Shown: positions 46,401 to 55,857, counted from the first letter of the stretch. The stretch is DNA of 64,000 bases from Promicromonospora sp. AC04 (GCF_003058225.1 NZ_QBUG01000001.1:124001-188000), one strand, 5' to 3'. Notes: generated by a model from the sequence alone, not told the origin. A program made the numbers and translations.

Positions 46401-46479
46401 TGATGTCAGTGACTGATGTCAGCCACAGACATGACTGTACGCTCCACGTCAGCCACTGTCATCACCTATACTCGGCGGC
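46401..46479. promoter_or_regulatory. Operator array and leaderless promoter between SDR and TetR genes
   Basis: Direct repeats GTCAGCCACAGACATGA (46418-46434) and GTCAGCCACTGTCATCA (46448-46464) are 30 bp apart, and TGATGTCAG occurs twice (46401, 46414). ATGTC and GACAT flank the first repeat as an inverted pair. A -10 TATACT (46467-46472) lies seven bases before the TetR ATG, which implies a leaderless mRNA. The second repeat sits just upstream of that -10. The adjacent TetR probably binds here. Confidence 0.6.
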
Positions 46480-47097
46480 ATGGTCCGATGGCAGCCCGGT
46501 ACGAGGGAACGGCTGCAGGCTGCGGCCCTCGACCTCTTCGCGAGCCGCGGCTACGAGCAGACGACCGCCGCGGACATCGCCCAGGCCGTCGGGCTCACCG
46601 AGCGCACCTTCTTCCGCCACTTCAGCGACAAGCGCGAGGTCCTGTTCAGCGGTCAGGACCTCCTCACAGAAGCGTTCCTCGGTGGCATCACCGCGGCGCC
46701 GGAGGACGCTGCGCCGATGGAGCTCGTCGCCGCGGCGCTGGAGTCGGCCGGGGAGCTCTTTCCCGGCGAGCGGCGCGACCACTCCCGGCTCCGGCAGTCG
46801 GTCATCGACAAGAACCCGGCACTGCAGGAGCGAGAGCGGCACAAGCTGTCGGGGCTCGCGACGACGATCGGGGACGCGCTGCGCGCGCGGGGCGTCGCGG
46901 AACCGGCGGCGACCCTCGCCGCGGAGTCGGCAGGCATGGTGTTCGGCATCGCGTTCGCCCAGTGGATCCGCGAGGGCGAGGAGCGCTCGCTCACGGACAT
47001 CGGGCTCTCGTTGCTGGCCGAGCTGCGCGGCCTGGCCGGGGGCGAGAGCGGCGGGAGCAGCCGCGGGAGCCAGAGGAATATCCAGGCAGGTGCGTAG
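46480..47097 (+). CDS. TetR-family regulator
   Basis: A 205-aa regulator. HTH region is RERLQAAALDLFASRGYEQT then IAQAVGLTERTFFRHFSDKR (about residues 9-50). The C-terminal domain (ATTIGDALRARGVAEPAATL) is of the general TetR_C type. The ATG is only seven bases from a good -10, so the transcript is probably leaderless. It is divergent from an SDR gene and followed 44 bp later by a GH2-like gene that could be read through. Confidence 0.9.
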   Translation: MVRWQPGTRERLQAAALDLFASRGYEQTTAADIAQAVGLTERTFFRHFSDKREVLFSGQDLLTEAFLGGITAAPEDAAPMELVAAALESAGELFPGERRDHSRLRQSVIDKNPALQERERHKLSGLATTIGDALRARGVAEPAATLAAESAGMVFGIAFAQWIREGEERSLTDIGLSLLAELRGLAGGESGGSSRGSQRNIQAGA

Positions 47098-47141
47098 CAT
47101 CGTCCCTTCAGCGGCCGCCTGACCCGACCTAGGGTCGAGCC

Positions 47142-50042
47142 ATGCTCACCGCCGAGTCCGGACCCGCGTACCCCGCACGACCCGCCCCAGACACCTCGCC
47201 GGACGAGGACTGGTCCCTCGATCTGTCGGGGCAGTGGCGCTGCGTCCTCGACCCGGACGCCCGTGGCGAGCTCGAGCAGTGGTTCCGGTCGGACCTGCCG
47301 GGCGAGCCGCTGAGCGTCGCGCTTCCCGGCTCGGTGCAGCACCAGGGAGTCGGCGAACCGGTCCGGGTCGGCACCCCGTGGACCGGCGGCGTCGTCGACC
47401 GCTCCTACTTCACCGAAGACCGCTACGCCCCGTACCGCGAGCCGGACAACATCGCCGTGCCGTTCTGGCTCCAGCCGCGCGTGTACTACCGCGGCGCCGC
47501 GTGGTTCCAGCGCGAGGTGGAGATACCGGAAGGCTGGGCGCAGCGCGACGTGGTCCTGTCCCTCGAGCGCGTCCACTGGGAGTCCACGGTCTGGCTGGAC
47601 GAGCATCGAGCCGGGTCGGAGCGCAGCCTGACCACCGCCCACCGCTTCGACCTCGGCCGCCTGTCCCCCGGGCGCCACCTGCTCACGATCCGCGTGGACA
47701 ACCGAACGGTGGTCGACGTCGGCCCGAACGCGCACAGCGTCTCCGACCACACCCAGGGAAACTGGAACGGTATCGTCGGCGCGCTCTCGCTCACCGCGAT
47801 GCCGGCGGTGACCATCAGCCGGGTGCGGGTCGTGCCGGACGTCGCGACCAGGTCCGCCCGGGTGAAGGTGGACATCGCCGCGGGCACCGCCGGTACCGGC
47901 GTGGGCGCCGTGCGCGTCTCGGCACGGCGCTTCAACGTCCCGGGCACCCACGAGGTCGAGCCCGTGACCGCCGGCTTCGAGGCCGAGTACGGTCGTGACC
48001 TCGGCGAACGGGGCCTGACCTCGGCCGGAGCACACGTCGACCTGGAGTACCCGCTCGGCGACGACGCGATGACCTGGGACGAGTTCCAGCCGGCGCTCTA
48101 CGAGCTGACGGTCGAGCTGGTCACCGACGTCCGCGGGCACGAGCACCGCCACGCCGTCCGCACCGTGTTCGGCCTCCGCGAGGTGGGGGTGGACGGGACC
48201 CAGGTGACCATCAACGGCCGCAGGACGTTCATCCGCGGCACCCTGGAGTCGTGCGTCTTCCCGCTCACGGGCTACCCGCCGACCGACGTCGGCTCCTGGC
48301 GGCGCATAATCTCGGTCTGCCAGGCGCACGGGCTGAACCTGCTGCGCTTCCACTCCTGGTGCCCGCCGGAGGCGGCATTCGTTGCCGCGGACGAGGCCGG
48401 CTTCTACCTCCAGGCGGAGGGCCCGATCTGGGCCAACCAGGGCGCTGCGCTCGGCGAGTCGGGCCCGGTGGACGCGTTCCTGTTCGAGGAGACGCGGCGC
48501 ATCCTGCACGCCTACGGCAACCACCCCTCGTTCATCATGATGGCCCACGGGAACGAGCCGGGCGGCCGTGACGCGGAGCTCCTCGCGACCTGGGTGAACA
48601 CCTGGCGGACCTACGACCCCCGGCGGCTTTACACCAGCGGCGCCGGCTGGCCGGCCCTGTCCGAGAACGACTACGACAACATCCCGGACCCCCGCGCGCA
48701 CCGCTGGGGCGAGGGCCTGGACTCGCGGCTGAACGGCCGCCCGCCGGAGACCGAGTCCGACTACCGCGAGTGGGTGGAATCGCGGCCGCGCCCGATCGTC
48801 AGCCACGAGATCGGCCAGTGGTGCGCCTACCCCGACTTCACGGAGATGCCGAAGTACACGGGCCTCATGGAGCCGAGGAACTTCGGCATCTTCGCGGACT
48901 TCCTCGACGAGGCGGGCATGGCCGACCAGGCGGACGCGTTCCTGTACGCCTCGGGCAGGCTCCAGGCGCTCTGCTACAAGGAAGAGATCGAGGCGGCACT
49001 GCGCACCGAGGGCTTCGGCGGGTTCCACCTGCTGGGCCTCAGCGACTTCCCGGGCCAAGGCACCGCGCTCGTCGGGGTGCTGAACCCCTTCTGGGAGTCG
49101 AAGGGCTACATCACCCCGGAGCGGTTCGCCCGGTTCTGCGGCCCGACGGTTCCCCTGGCGCGCCTGCCCCGGAGAGTCTGGCGCGCGGACCAGGAGATCC
49201 GGTTCGAGGTGCAGGTCGCCCACTTCGGCCCGACGCCGCTCGACGCCGAGGTGCGCTGGAGCATCCGCGACAGCGACGGCGCGGACCTGCAGAGCGGAAC
49301 CGTCGCGCGGCACGCACCCATCCCGGTCGGCAACGGCACCCGGTTCGGTCCGGTGCGTGTCCCCGCGGGCCACAGCACCGAGCCGGCGCAGCTGACCCTG
49401 GTGGTCACGGTGGACGACGGCGCCGGGGCCCGGTACGAGAACGACTGGGACCTGTGGGTGTACCCGGTGGGCCTTGCCGAGGACGGTGCAGGGGAGGTCG
49501 CGCCCTGGGACGCGGTGCTGGTGACGACCGAGATCGAGGAGGCGATCGAACGGGCAACCGCCGGCGAGACCGTGCTGCTCGAGCTCGGCCCCGAGGACGT
49601 GGGGAACGACGTCGCGCTGGGATTCACGACGGTCTTCTGGAACACCGCCTGGACCCAGGGCCAGGCGCCCCACACCCTCGGTGTGCTGCACGACCCCCAG
49701 CACCCGGCGTTCCGGCACTTTCCCACTGAGGGATTCACCGACTGGCAGTGGTGGGAGCTGCTGCACGGCGCCAGGGCGATGCTGCTCGACCGGCTCCCCG
49801 CACGGCTCCGGCCCCTCGTCCAGCCGATCGACACCTGGTTCGAGGCACGCCGGCTCGGGGCGCTGTTCGAGGCGAGGATCGGACGCGGGCGGCTCATGGT
49901 GAGCTCGCTCAATCTCGACCCCGGCGAGGACCGGCTCGCCGCGCGCCAGTTCCGGCGCAGCCTCCTGAGCTACCTGGCCAGCGCCGACTTCTCCCCCGCG
50001 GAGTCCGTCGAGCCGGCGGAGCTGCGGAGCGTGCTCCGCTGA
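47142..50042 (+). CDS. GH2-like glycoside hydrolase (966 aa)
   Basis: A cytoplasmic (no signal peptide) GH2-type enzyme. A sugar-binding jelly roll (VYYRGAAWFQREVEI, HWESTVWLDEHRAG, RHLLTIRVDNR) is followed by an immunoglobulin-like domain (about 215-370). The TIM barrel has NLLRFHSWCPPEAAFVAADE, the acid/base Glu in MAHGNEPGG (about 474) and the likely nucleophile Glu in IVSHEIGQW (about 556). The C-terminal 250 residues are beta-rich with a final region (WWELLHGARAMLLDRLP) not typical of LacZ. Exact activity is unknown. It lies near GH78 and GH76 genes. No clear ribosome site; the ATG 44 bp after the TetR stop was used. Confidence 0.88.
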   Translation: MLTAESGPAYPARPAPDTSPDEDWSLDLSGQWRCVLDPDARGELEQWFRSDLPGEPLSVALPGSVQHQGVGEPVRVGTPWTGGVVDRSYFTEDRYAPYREPDNIAVPFWLQPRVYYRGAAWFQREVEIPEGWAQRDVVLSLERVHWESTVWLDEHRAGSERSLTTAHRFDLGRLSPGRHLLTIRVDNRTVVDVGPNAHSVSDHTQGNWNGIVGALSLTAMPAVTISRVRVVPDVATRSARVKVDIAAGTAGTGVGAVRVSARRFNVPGTHEVEPVTAGFEAEYGRDLGERGLTSAGAHVDLEYPLGDDAMTWDEFQPALYELTVELVTDVRGHEHRHAVRTVFGLREVGVDGTQVTINGRRTFIRGTLESCVFPLTGYPPTDVGSWRRIISVCQAHGLNLLRFHSWCPPEAAFVAADEAGFYLQAEGPIWANQGAALGESGPVDAFLFEETRRILHAYGNHPSFIMMAHGNEPGGRDAELLATWVNTWRTYDPRRLYTSGAGWPALSENDYDNIPDPRAHRWGEGLDSRLNGRPPETESDYREWVESRPRPIVSHEIGQWCAYPDFTEMPKYTGLMEPRNFGIFADFLDEAGMADQADAFLYASGRLQALCYKEEIEAALRTEGFGGFHLLGLSDFPGQGTALVGVLNPFWESKGYITPERFARFCGPTVPLARLPRRVWRADQEIRFEVQVAHFGPTPLDAEVRWSIRDSDGADLQSGTVARHAPIPVGNGTRFGPVRVPAGHSTEPAQLTLVVTVDDGAGARYENDWDLWVYPVGLAEDGAGEVAPWDAVLVTTEIEEAIERATAGETVLLELGPEDVGNDVALGFTTVFWNTAWTQGQAPHTLGVLHDPQHPAFRHFPTEGFTDWQWWELLHGARAMLLDRLPARLRPLVQPIDTWFEARRLGALFEARIGRGRLMVSSLNLDPGEDRLAARQFRRSLLSYLASADFSPAESVEPAELRSVLR

Positions 50043-50155
50043 CGGCCGAGTGCTGTCATGTCCGTGACCAGCGTGAGCGAGACCGCCAAGGCAGTGGCCC
50101 GGCGCAACACCGCGGAGGTCCAAGGAGGCGGCGACCACGCGCTGTGCGACGGCCC

Positions 50156-50188
50156 GGGACAGCCCCGGCACATCGACGGGGCTGTCCC
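50156..50188. terminator. Bidirectional terminator between GH2 and GH78 genes
   Basis: GGGACAGCCCC, 11 bases, GGGGCTGTCCC, located eight bases past the GH78 stop on the minus strand and about 110 bp after the GH2 stop. Confidence 0.75.
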
Positions 50189-50196
50189 AGCATTCC

Positions 50197-53118
50197 TCAG
50201 GGGGTCAGGTAGCAGGTCTTGCTCACTCCCGGCAGCGGATCGGTGCCGAATGCCGCCGTCGTGCAGCCGGCGCTGCCGGTGAACGACCTGTACACGAAGC
50301 TGCCCCTGGCGCCGTAGGCGACGGTCTGCACTCCGCTGAAGGTGCACGTCCCGCCTTCGCTCGAGCAGGTCGTGGCATAGCCGACCGGACCACCGGTTGC
50401 GGTGTAGCAGGACTTCGACTCCCCGGGGATCGGGTCGCCGAACGTGGCGTCGGTGCACGCGGTGTCACCGTTCGCCGTGATCCTGGTGAACGCTCCGTAG
50501 GCGCCGTACATCACCGGCTGTCCCGCCGCGGCCGGGCAGGTCCCGTTCTGGGACGCGCACTTGGTCCAACCGCCCGGCGGGCCTCCGTCGGGCGGCAGGT
50601 AGCAGGACTTGGCGACGCCGTCGATGGGATCGCCGAAGTGGGCATTGGTACAGGCGACGGAGCCGTTGGCGACCTGGTGGGCGAAGCTGCCGTTGGCGCC
50701 GTACGCCACGTCACGGTTGTAGCCGGGAACCAAGCAGTTGTCCCCCTCGGCTGCGCAGACGGTGTATCCGGGCGGACCACCCGCGTCGGCGACGTAGCAG
50801 GACTTGACGAGATTCGACGCCGGGTCGTCACCGAAGGAGGCGTTCGTGCAGGCGGTGCCGTTGGTCGCCGTCCGGTACGTGTATGTCCCGGCCCCGTAGG
50901 CCACCGAGCGGGTGCCGCTGAAGGAGCACGTGCCGCCCTCGCCCGCGCACCGGGTGAAGCCCGCGCGCAGCTCGCCGGTACCCGGTTCGGGAGGCGGAGC
51001 AGGATTGCCCAGTCCGGTGGCGTTCACGGTGTAGCTGCCCGGGGCGACACCGGTGAGGTAGACGTAGGTGTCGTCCTGGCTCGCGCCGGTGATTCCGGAG
51101 ACGGGGGTGAAAGTTCCGTTGCTCCAGACGACTGTGCCGTTCACGGACACCGAGATGTTGCCGCCGCCGAACTTCGGGACGCCGATGCGACCGGTGGTGC
51201 CGGACGGGCTGGCAAGGCGCGCCGAGAAGGTGCCGGCGGCCGGGTCGCGGGACCAGGACGCGTTGATGGCACCCTGGGGCATGGTGATGCGGCCCTCGGC
51301 GCTGGTCAGATCGCCGGGGTGCGGGACGAAGCGGTACGCGCCGGTCGCCGTCTCCGGTGCGGTGCCGAGCACGTCGAAGGTGAGCGCGGAGGTGGGCGCG
51401 CTGGACCAGCCATGGGCCAGGCTCATGAACGAACCGCCGTAGGCGAGGCCGCCGTCGGCCTTGATGCCCTCCCAGAAGGTGCTCCTGGTGCCGATGTCAC
51501 TGTTCAGCATGTGGCCCCAGGTGCGGCGGATCTGTTCCAGGGCGCCGTAGTCGTCATTGGCCGTGAAGCGGGCGTTCAGCTCCATGCCACCCGCGAACGG
51601 CGATACGTTGCTGCCCCATTCCGGGGTGGTGGGTCCGTACGCGCCCCAGTTCTTCCCGAGCCCCGCGATGATGCTCTTCGACTTGGCCGCGGAGTCGGTC
51701 AACCCGTACCAGACAGCGAGCGAGTTGCCGTCCTGCGGATACAGGCCACTGGTCGGGTTGTCCTTGTACATGCCCTTCGCCGGGTCCCACAGGCGGGAGT
51801 TGGCCGCGGCCTTGATGGCGTCCGCCCTCGCGTTCCAGCTCGCGGCGAGCGCACTGTCACCCTTGACCGTGGCCAGGGTGACGCCGCCCTTGAGTGCGGC
51901 GTACAACAGCGCGTTGGCGGAGATGTTCTCGCCGCCCTGGCCTGCTCGGGCCCAGTCCTGGGTTCGGGTCACGTTGAGCAGGTTGTTGCCGTCGATCTTG
52001 TTGATGATGAAGGCCATCCCGCGGGTGTAGTCGGCCCATTCGGAGTCCAGCCACGCCCGGTCGGCCGTGTAGGTGTAGTACGAGGCCGTGCCCAGCAGCG
52101 TCCAGGTGTGGTAGGTGTCCGAGCCGGTGAGGTTGAACGGCGGGCCCGACCAGGGGATCTCACCCTCCGCCGACTGCGCGTCGTACATCGTGGTGAGCGC
52201 GTTGCGGGTCGAGACGAGGTCGTTGGAGTACGCGTACTGCGTGGGTACGGCGATGCCCAGGTCGCCGGGCCACACCGTACGGTCGCGCTTGGCCCCGTCG
52301 ACCAGGACGGAGCTACCCACACCGACGGTGGCGCCGTTGTCCCACTCCGAGGCCGGCGGGGGCCAGGCACGGCCCTGGTCGGACGCGATCGTGTTGAGCT
52401 GCACGGTGTACGCCCCCGCGTACCAGATGCGGTTGAGCAGGTCGTCGCTGGAGGAGAAGTAGTTGGCGTAGTCGGCCGGGTTGGCCTTCCCCGGATCCGC
52501 CGTGAAGTTGAGGCTCACGTCCCTGAGGTCCACCCAGCCCGAGGTGTCCAGGAAGACGGTGAGGTAGCGGAAGCCGCCACGCTGTCTCGCCGTGGGCATC
52601 GTGTAGGTGCCGTTGGCGGAGGCCGTGGCGTAGAGGGCCCCGTCCTCGCCGTCGCGGCCGCTGCTCCGGTCGCTGTTGTTGCCCACGTACAGGGACGACT
52701 CGCTGAAGGCCAGGCCGACCCGCTGGCCGCTGTCGCTGGTGGTGCCGAATGACAACGTCGCCATGCCGCCGACCTCTTTGCCGAAGTCGAGGGTGATGGC
52801 CGACTGCGCACCGGTGATCCGCGTCGGCTGCCCGCTGAGGACGTTCTGCGGGTTCGCGACGCTCCCGGTCGTCCGGTAGACGGCGGTCGGCTTGAGGATG
52901 CGGGAGGTCGGCGAGTAGTTCTCGGCGGCGAGGGCCGCCTCGCCGCCGCTCGTTGCGTTCGTCGAGGTCGCCGCGGACGCCGGCGGGGCGGCGTCGGCGG
53001 ACGGCGCGGCGTCGGCGGACAGCATGGGACCTGCGGCCAGCACGGCGACCGCGACCATGGCAAGGCCGAGCGAGGAGAGCCGACCTGGCGATCTGCTCGG
53101 TGTGGGACGGCAACGCAT
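50197..53118 (-). CDS. Secreted GH78-like alpha-L-rhamnosidase with four Cys-rich repeats
   Basis: A 973-aa secreted enzyme. The signal peptide (SSLGLAMVAVAVLAAGPMLS) is followed by a beta-sandwich and an (alpha/alpha)6 barrel. The GH78-type catalytic stretches are VDGAKRDRTVWPGDLG (about residues 277-292) and RSTFWEGIKADGG with LAHGWSSAPTSAL. A C-terminal beta-sandwich follows. The last 255 residues contain four tandem modules of about 64 residues, each with paired cysteines, YGA.G.F and FGDP...KSCY motifs, probably carbohydrate-binding. CCGGAGG precedes the ATG. A LacI-type operator lies about 70 bp upstream. Rhamnosidase activity is inferred from family motifs. Confidence 0.9.
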   Translation of the reverse strand: MRCRPTPSRSPGRLSSLGLAMVAVAVLAAGPMLSADAAPSADAAPPASAATSTNATSGGEAALAAENYSPTSRILKPTAVYRTTGSVANPQNVLSGQPTRITGAQSAITLDFGKEVGGMATLSFGTTSDSGQRVGLAFSESSLYVGNNSDRSSGRDGEDGALYATASANGTYTMPTARQRGGFRYLTVFLDTSGWVDLRDVSLNFTADPGKANPADYANYFSSSDDLLNRIWYAGAYTVQLNTIASDQGRAWPPPASEWDNGATVGVGSSVLVDGAKRDRTVWPGDLGIAVPTQYAYSNDLVSTRNALTTMYDAQSAEGEIPWSGPPFNLTGSDTYHTWTLLGTASYYTYTADRAWLDSEWADYTRGMAFIINKIDGNNLLNVTRTQDWARAGQGGENISANALLYAALKGGVTLATVKGDSALAASWNARADAIKAAANSRLWDPAKGMYKDNPTSGLYPQDGNSLAVWYGLTDSAAKSKSIIAGLGKNWGAYGPTTPEWGSNVSPFAGGMELNARFTANDDYGALEQIRRTWGHMLNSDIGTRSTFWEGIKADGGLAYGGSFMSLAHGWSSAPTSALTFDVLGTAPETATGAYRFVPHPGDLTSAEGRITMPQGAINASWSRDPAAGTFSARLASPSGTTGRIGVPKFGGGNISVSVNGTVVWSNGTFTPVSGITGASQDDTYVYLTGVAPGSYTVNATGLGNPAPPPEPGTGELRAGFTRCAGEGGTCSFSGTRSVAYGAGTYTYRTATNGTACTNASFGDDPASNLVKSCYVADAGGPPGYTVCAAEGDNCLVPGYNRDVAYGANGSFAHQVANGSVACTNAHFGDPIDGVAKSCYLPPDGGPPGGWTKCASQNGTCPAAAGQPVMYGAYGAFTRITANGDTACTDATFGDPIPGESKSCYTATGGPVGYATTCSSEGGTCTFSGVQTVAYGARGSFVYRSFTGSAGCTTAAFGTDPLPGVSKTCYLTP
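50200..50965 (-). repeat. Four tandem ~190-bp coding repeats in the rhamnosidase gene
   Basis: Each unit encodes about 64 residues with the pattern C..EGGTC....VAYGA.G.....C.N..FGDP....KSCY. The copies are diverged, and the third has an altered first half (CPAAAGQPVMYGAYG). Confidence 0.85.
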
Positions 53119-53428
53119 GGAAACCTCCGGATCAGGTGCGCGGACTCAGAACGGCGGCACAACGGTGTGACGCAGGACGGCGACTCTCTGAAACGCTTCA
53201 ACTTGCGAAGGTCCACCGATGATGGGCGTACGGAATCCGGGTGTCAACCCTTCGCGACCGTCTTTGTAAGGCTCCCGTCGGAACCGTTGACAGGGACTGA
53301 CCGAGCCGCTTTACTCCCTCGGAGACAGGTGTGTGCCAGTGCTCGATTCCCGCCCGGCTCGATGAGAGCCGTCAGCCCCAAGTCAGCCCGCCAACCAGCG
53401 TCCCCATCCTGAGATCGAGGCGATTCCG
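53119..53428. promoter_or_regulatory. Divergent regulatory region between GH78 and GH76 genes
   Basis: A 310-bp gap with no gene. It holds the LacI-type palindrome TGAAACGCTTCA (53189-53200), 71 bp from the GH78 start, and a sigma-70-like promoter for GH76: TTGACA (53287-53292), 17-bp spacer, TTTACT (53310-53315). The GH76 leader would be about 107 nt. Confidence 0.7.
53189..53200. promoter_or_regulatory. LacI-family operator TGAAACGCTTCA
   Basis: The site is palindromic except at the two bases flanking the central CG and matches the TGAAACG-NTTCA sites used by LacI/CcpA-like regulators of actinobacterial glycoside hydrolases. It overlaps the likely GH78 promoter. No LacI gene is present in the window. 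Confidence 0.7.
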
Positions 53429-55300
53429 GTGTCTCTCCGAAACTCTGACAGCGCTGTCAGATCCCGGCTTCTCGGCTTCCTGCTGACGGCCGTCCTCGCG
53501 TTCGCGGCACTGGTCCCGGTCGCGACGCCCGCGACCGCCGCCACCGCCGCCGCCCAGGTGTGCGTGCTGGCCTGTGACGCGCTGGACCCCTCGCAGGCCC
53601 GGCAGGAGAGCTTCCCGGTACCGGTCAAGAACCTCAACGGCCGCCGCATCGAGCTGCACGTCTCCGACGCGGACAACATGGCCTGGGCCAGTATCGACGC
53701 CGGAGTACCCGGCGACTCGGTGTGGCTGGACCGCTCCTGGGACGGCGGCACCACCTGGGAAGGACTGCTCGGCAAGGCGAGCATCCCGGAAACCTGGACC
53801 GGCACCAGGACGCTGATGTACAACATCACCGATCCCCGCAACCACCGACGCGGCCTGGTCCGGGCCTGCGGCGACGCCGCCGCCGTCGGCTGCACGGACT
53901 GGGTCTACCCCACCGTCTGCGACACGCTCTGCGACGGCACCGGCGCCGGTCAGGCAGCCGGCGACGACCAGCCGGTGCCGTCGACCACCCTCTACGGCCG
54001 CACGATCCGGCTCCACGTCGACCAGCAGAACTCCATGGCCTGGGCGAGCATCGAAGCCGGCGGCCCCGGCGACGAGGTCTGGCTGGACCGCTCCTGGGAC
54101 GGCGGCTCGACCTGGCCGGACGGCTCCTCGCTCGGCCGTACCAGCACACCGTCCGGGGCCACCGCCACCCGCACCGCGATGTACGCCACGCGCGACCCGC
54201 GGGGCCTCCTCTACGGCGGCGCGGTCCGCGCCTGCGGACGGGAGGCCGGCCACAACGAGGGCAGCTGCACCGCGTGGGTCAGGCCGGCGCCGACGAGGGC
54301 GCGCGGTGCAGCGGACGCTCTGATGTCCTCGTACGACCCCTACAACGGCTGGTGGCCGAGCAGCTGGTGGAACTCCGCCGCCACGCTCACCTCCCTCATC
54401 GACTTCGCGAGGACCACCGGCACGCACGACTACGACTGGGCCATCGCGCGCACCTTCGACCAGAACAGGGGCGTCTTCCCCGCCGGTGTGCGCAGCTCGG
54501 ACGCGATCGAGGGCCACTTCATCAGCCGGGCCATCGACGACGCGGGCTGGTGGGCCATCGCCTGGCTCGACGCGTACGACTACACCGGCGACTCCCGCTA
54601 CCTCGACGAGGCCGTCACCATCACCAGTTACGTGCACCAGTACTGGGATCCCAGCACCTGCGGCGGTGGCGTGTGGTGGGACCGCGAGCGGACGTACAAG
54701 AACGCCGTGACGAACGGGCAGTACCTCTGGCTGACCACCGCGCTGCACCAGCGGATCCCGGGCGACACCATGTGGCTCCAGCGGGCCAAGACGTCCGCCG
54801 CCTGGTACGAGGCCAGCGGGATGATCAATTCCTCAGGACTGGTGAACGACGGGTTGACCTCGACCTGCGCCAACAACGGCAGCACCGTGTGGAGCTACAA
54901 CCAGGGACTGGCCATCGGCGGCTTCACCGAGCTGTGGAGGGCGACCGGGGACGAATCGCTGCTGACCCATGCGCGGACCCTGGCCGACGCCGCGATCAGC
55001 AGCCCGACGCTGACCCGGGACGGGGTGCTCACCGAGTCCTGCGACATCGGCTCGGCGTCCTGCGACGACAACCAGAAGCAGTTCAAGGGCATCTTCATGC
55101 GGAACTTCGCCAGCCTCGCGCAGGCCACCGGTTCCAGTACCTACCGGAGCTATATCCAGAAACAGGCCGACACCCTGTGGGCGCAGGACCGCAGCTCCCT
55201 CAACGCCCTCGGCCAGCGCTGGGCCGGCGCCGACCCCAACCCGACCGACTGGCGCACGCAGGCCAGCGCGCTGGGAGCGCTGACCGCCGCGGCGGGCTGA
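53429..55300 (+). CDS. Secreted GH76 alpha-1,6-mannanase-like protein
   Basis: A 623-aa secreted enzyme. The signal peptide (LLGFLLTAVLAFAALVPVAT) precedes two tandem repeats of about 100 residues (GRRIELHVSDADNMAWASID and GRTIRLHVDQQNSMAWASIE, each followed by a VWLDRSWDGG motif), possibly carbohydrate-binding. The GH76 (alpha/alpha)6 catalytic domain begins at about 290 (ADALMSSYDPYNGWWPSSWW). The catalytic Asp pair lies in ISRAIDDAGWWAIAWLDAY (about 369-371). The rest (GGGVWWDRERTYKNAVTNGQ) is typical of the family. GTG start with a GAGG ribosome site. Adjacent GH78 and shared control suggest joint attack on a mannose- and rhamnose-bearing glycan. Confidence 0.92.
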   Translation: MSLRNSDSAVRSRLLGFLLTAVLAFAALVPVATPATAATAAAQVCVLACDALDPSQARQESFPVPVKNLNGRRIELHVSDADNMAWASIDAGVPGDSVWLDRSWDGGTTWEGLLGKASIPETWTGTRTLMYNITDPRNHRRGLVRACGDAAAVGCTDWVYPTVCDTLCDGTGAGQAAGDDQPVPSTTLYGRTIRLHVDQQNSMAWASIEAGGPGDEVWLDRSWDGGSTWPDGSSLGRTSTPSGATATRTAMYATRDPRGLLYGGAVRACGREAGHNEGSCTAWVRPAPTRARGAADALMSSYDPYNGWWPSSWWNSAATLTSLIDFARTTGTHDYDWAIARTFDQNRGVFPAGVRSSDAIEGHFISRAIDDAGWWAIAWLDAYDYTGDSRYLDEAVTITSYVHQYWDPSTCGGGVWWDRERTYKNAVTNGQYLWLTTALHQRIPGDTMWLQRAKTSAAWYEASGMINSSGLVNDGLTSTCANNGSTVWSYNQGLAIGGFTELWRATGDESLLTHARTLADAAISSPTLTRDGVLTESCDIGSASCDDNQKQFKGIFMRNFASLAQATGSSTYRSYIQKQADTLWAQDRSSLNALGQRWAGADPNPTDWRTQASALGALTAAAG

Positions 55301-55463
55301 CGAACGGCGAACAGCAGGTGCCGGCCGATCTTGTTGTGGCAGCGGCACCGACGACAGTGCGTACCCATTGCGCTGATGGTCGTTCGTGGGCTCCGACTGT
55401 GTCATGAACCGTGTCATCCCTGGTCGCCCGTCCCTTCTCCAGGCGCCCTCACGAGAACCACAA

Positions 55464-55500
55464 AGGCCGCCGACCAGGTCAGATACCCAGTCGACGGCCT
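55464..55500 (-). terminator. Terminator of the DUF5302 gene
   Basis: On the minus strand AGGCCGTCGAC and GTCGGCGGCCT (one mismatch) form a stem followed by TTTG, starting 13 bases past the stop codon. Confidence 0.8.
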
Positions 55501-55513
55501 CGGCCTGGAAGGC

Positions 55514-55741
55514 TCAGCCGGACTTGCGGCGGAACATCTTCTGCACGGGGCCGGTCGTCTCCGAACCGTGTACCGCGCCGGTGTTCACATCGCCCGCGGA
55601 CGTGCGCTGTCGCGCTGCGTTCTTGCGGTCCAGCGCCTCCTTGAACCGCGCCTTCGCATCCATGCTCGGCGCAGTCGCGGCCTTGGGCTCCTCAACGGTC
55701 TGAGCCTCGGCCTCCTCGGCATTGGGCTTGTCGTCCGTCAC
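55514..55741 (-). CDS. DUF5302 family small protein (75 aa)
   Basis: A short hydrophilic protein of the actinobacterial DUF5302 family. An acidic N-terminal half (DDKPNAEEAEAQTVEE) is followed by the conserved core MDAKARFKEALDRKNAA and a C-terminal PVQKMFRRKSG. GTG start with a strong AGGAGGAGGT seven bases upstream. Function unknown; it is probably disordered. It lies downstream of nrdR on the same strand with its own hairpin terminator. Confidence 0.88.
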   Translation of the reverse strand: MTDDKPNAEEAEAQTVEEPKAATAPSMDAKARFKEALDRKNAARQRTSAGDVNTGAVHGSETTGPVQKMFRRKSG

Positions 55742-55857
55742 ACCGATCACCTCCTCCTGTTTCGGGGGTCCCTCGATCGGGTCCGTCGTCCGCCCCAGCC
55801 TGCACCACTGAGCGCCGGGGTGCCAAAGTTTTACGAATCCTCGTGGCGTCGGGGGCG

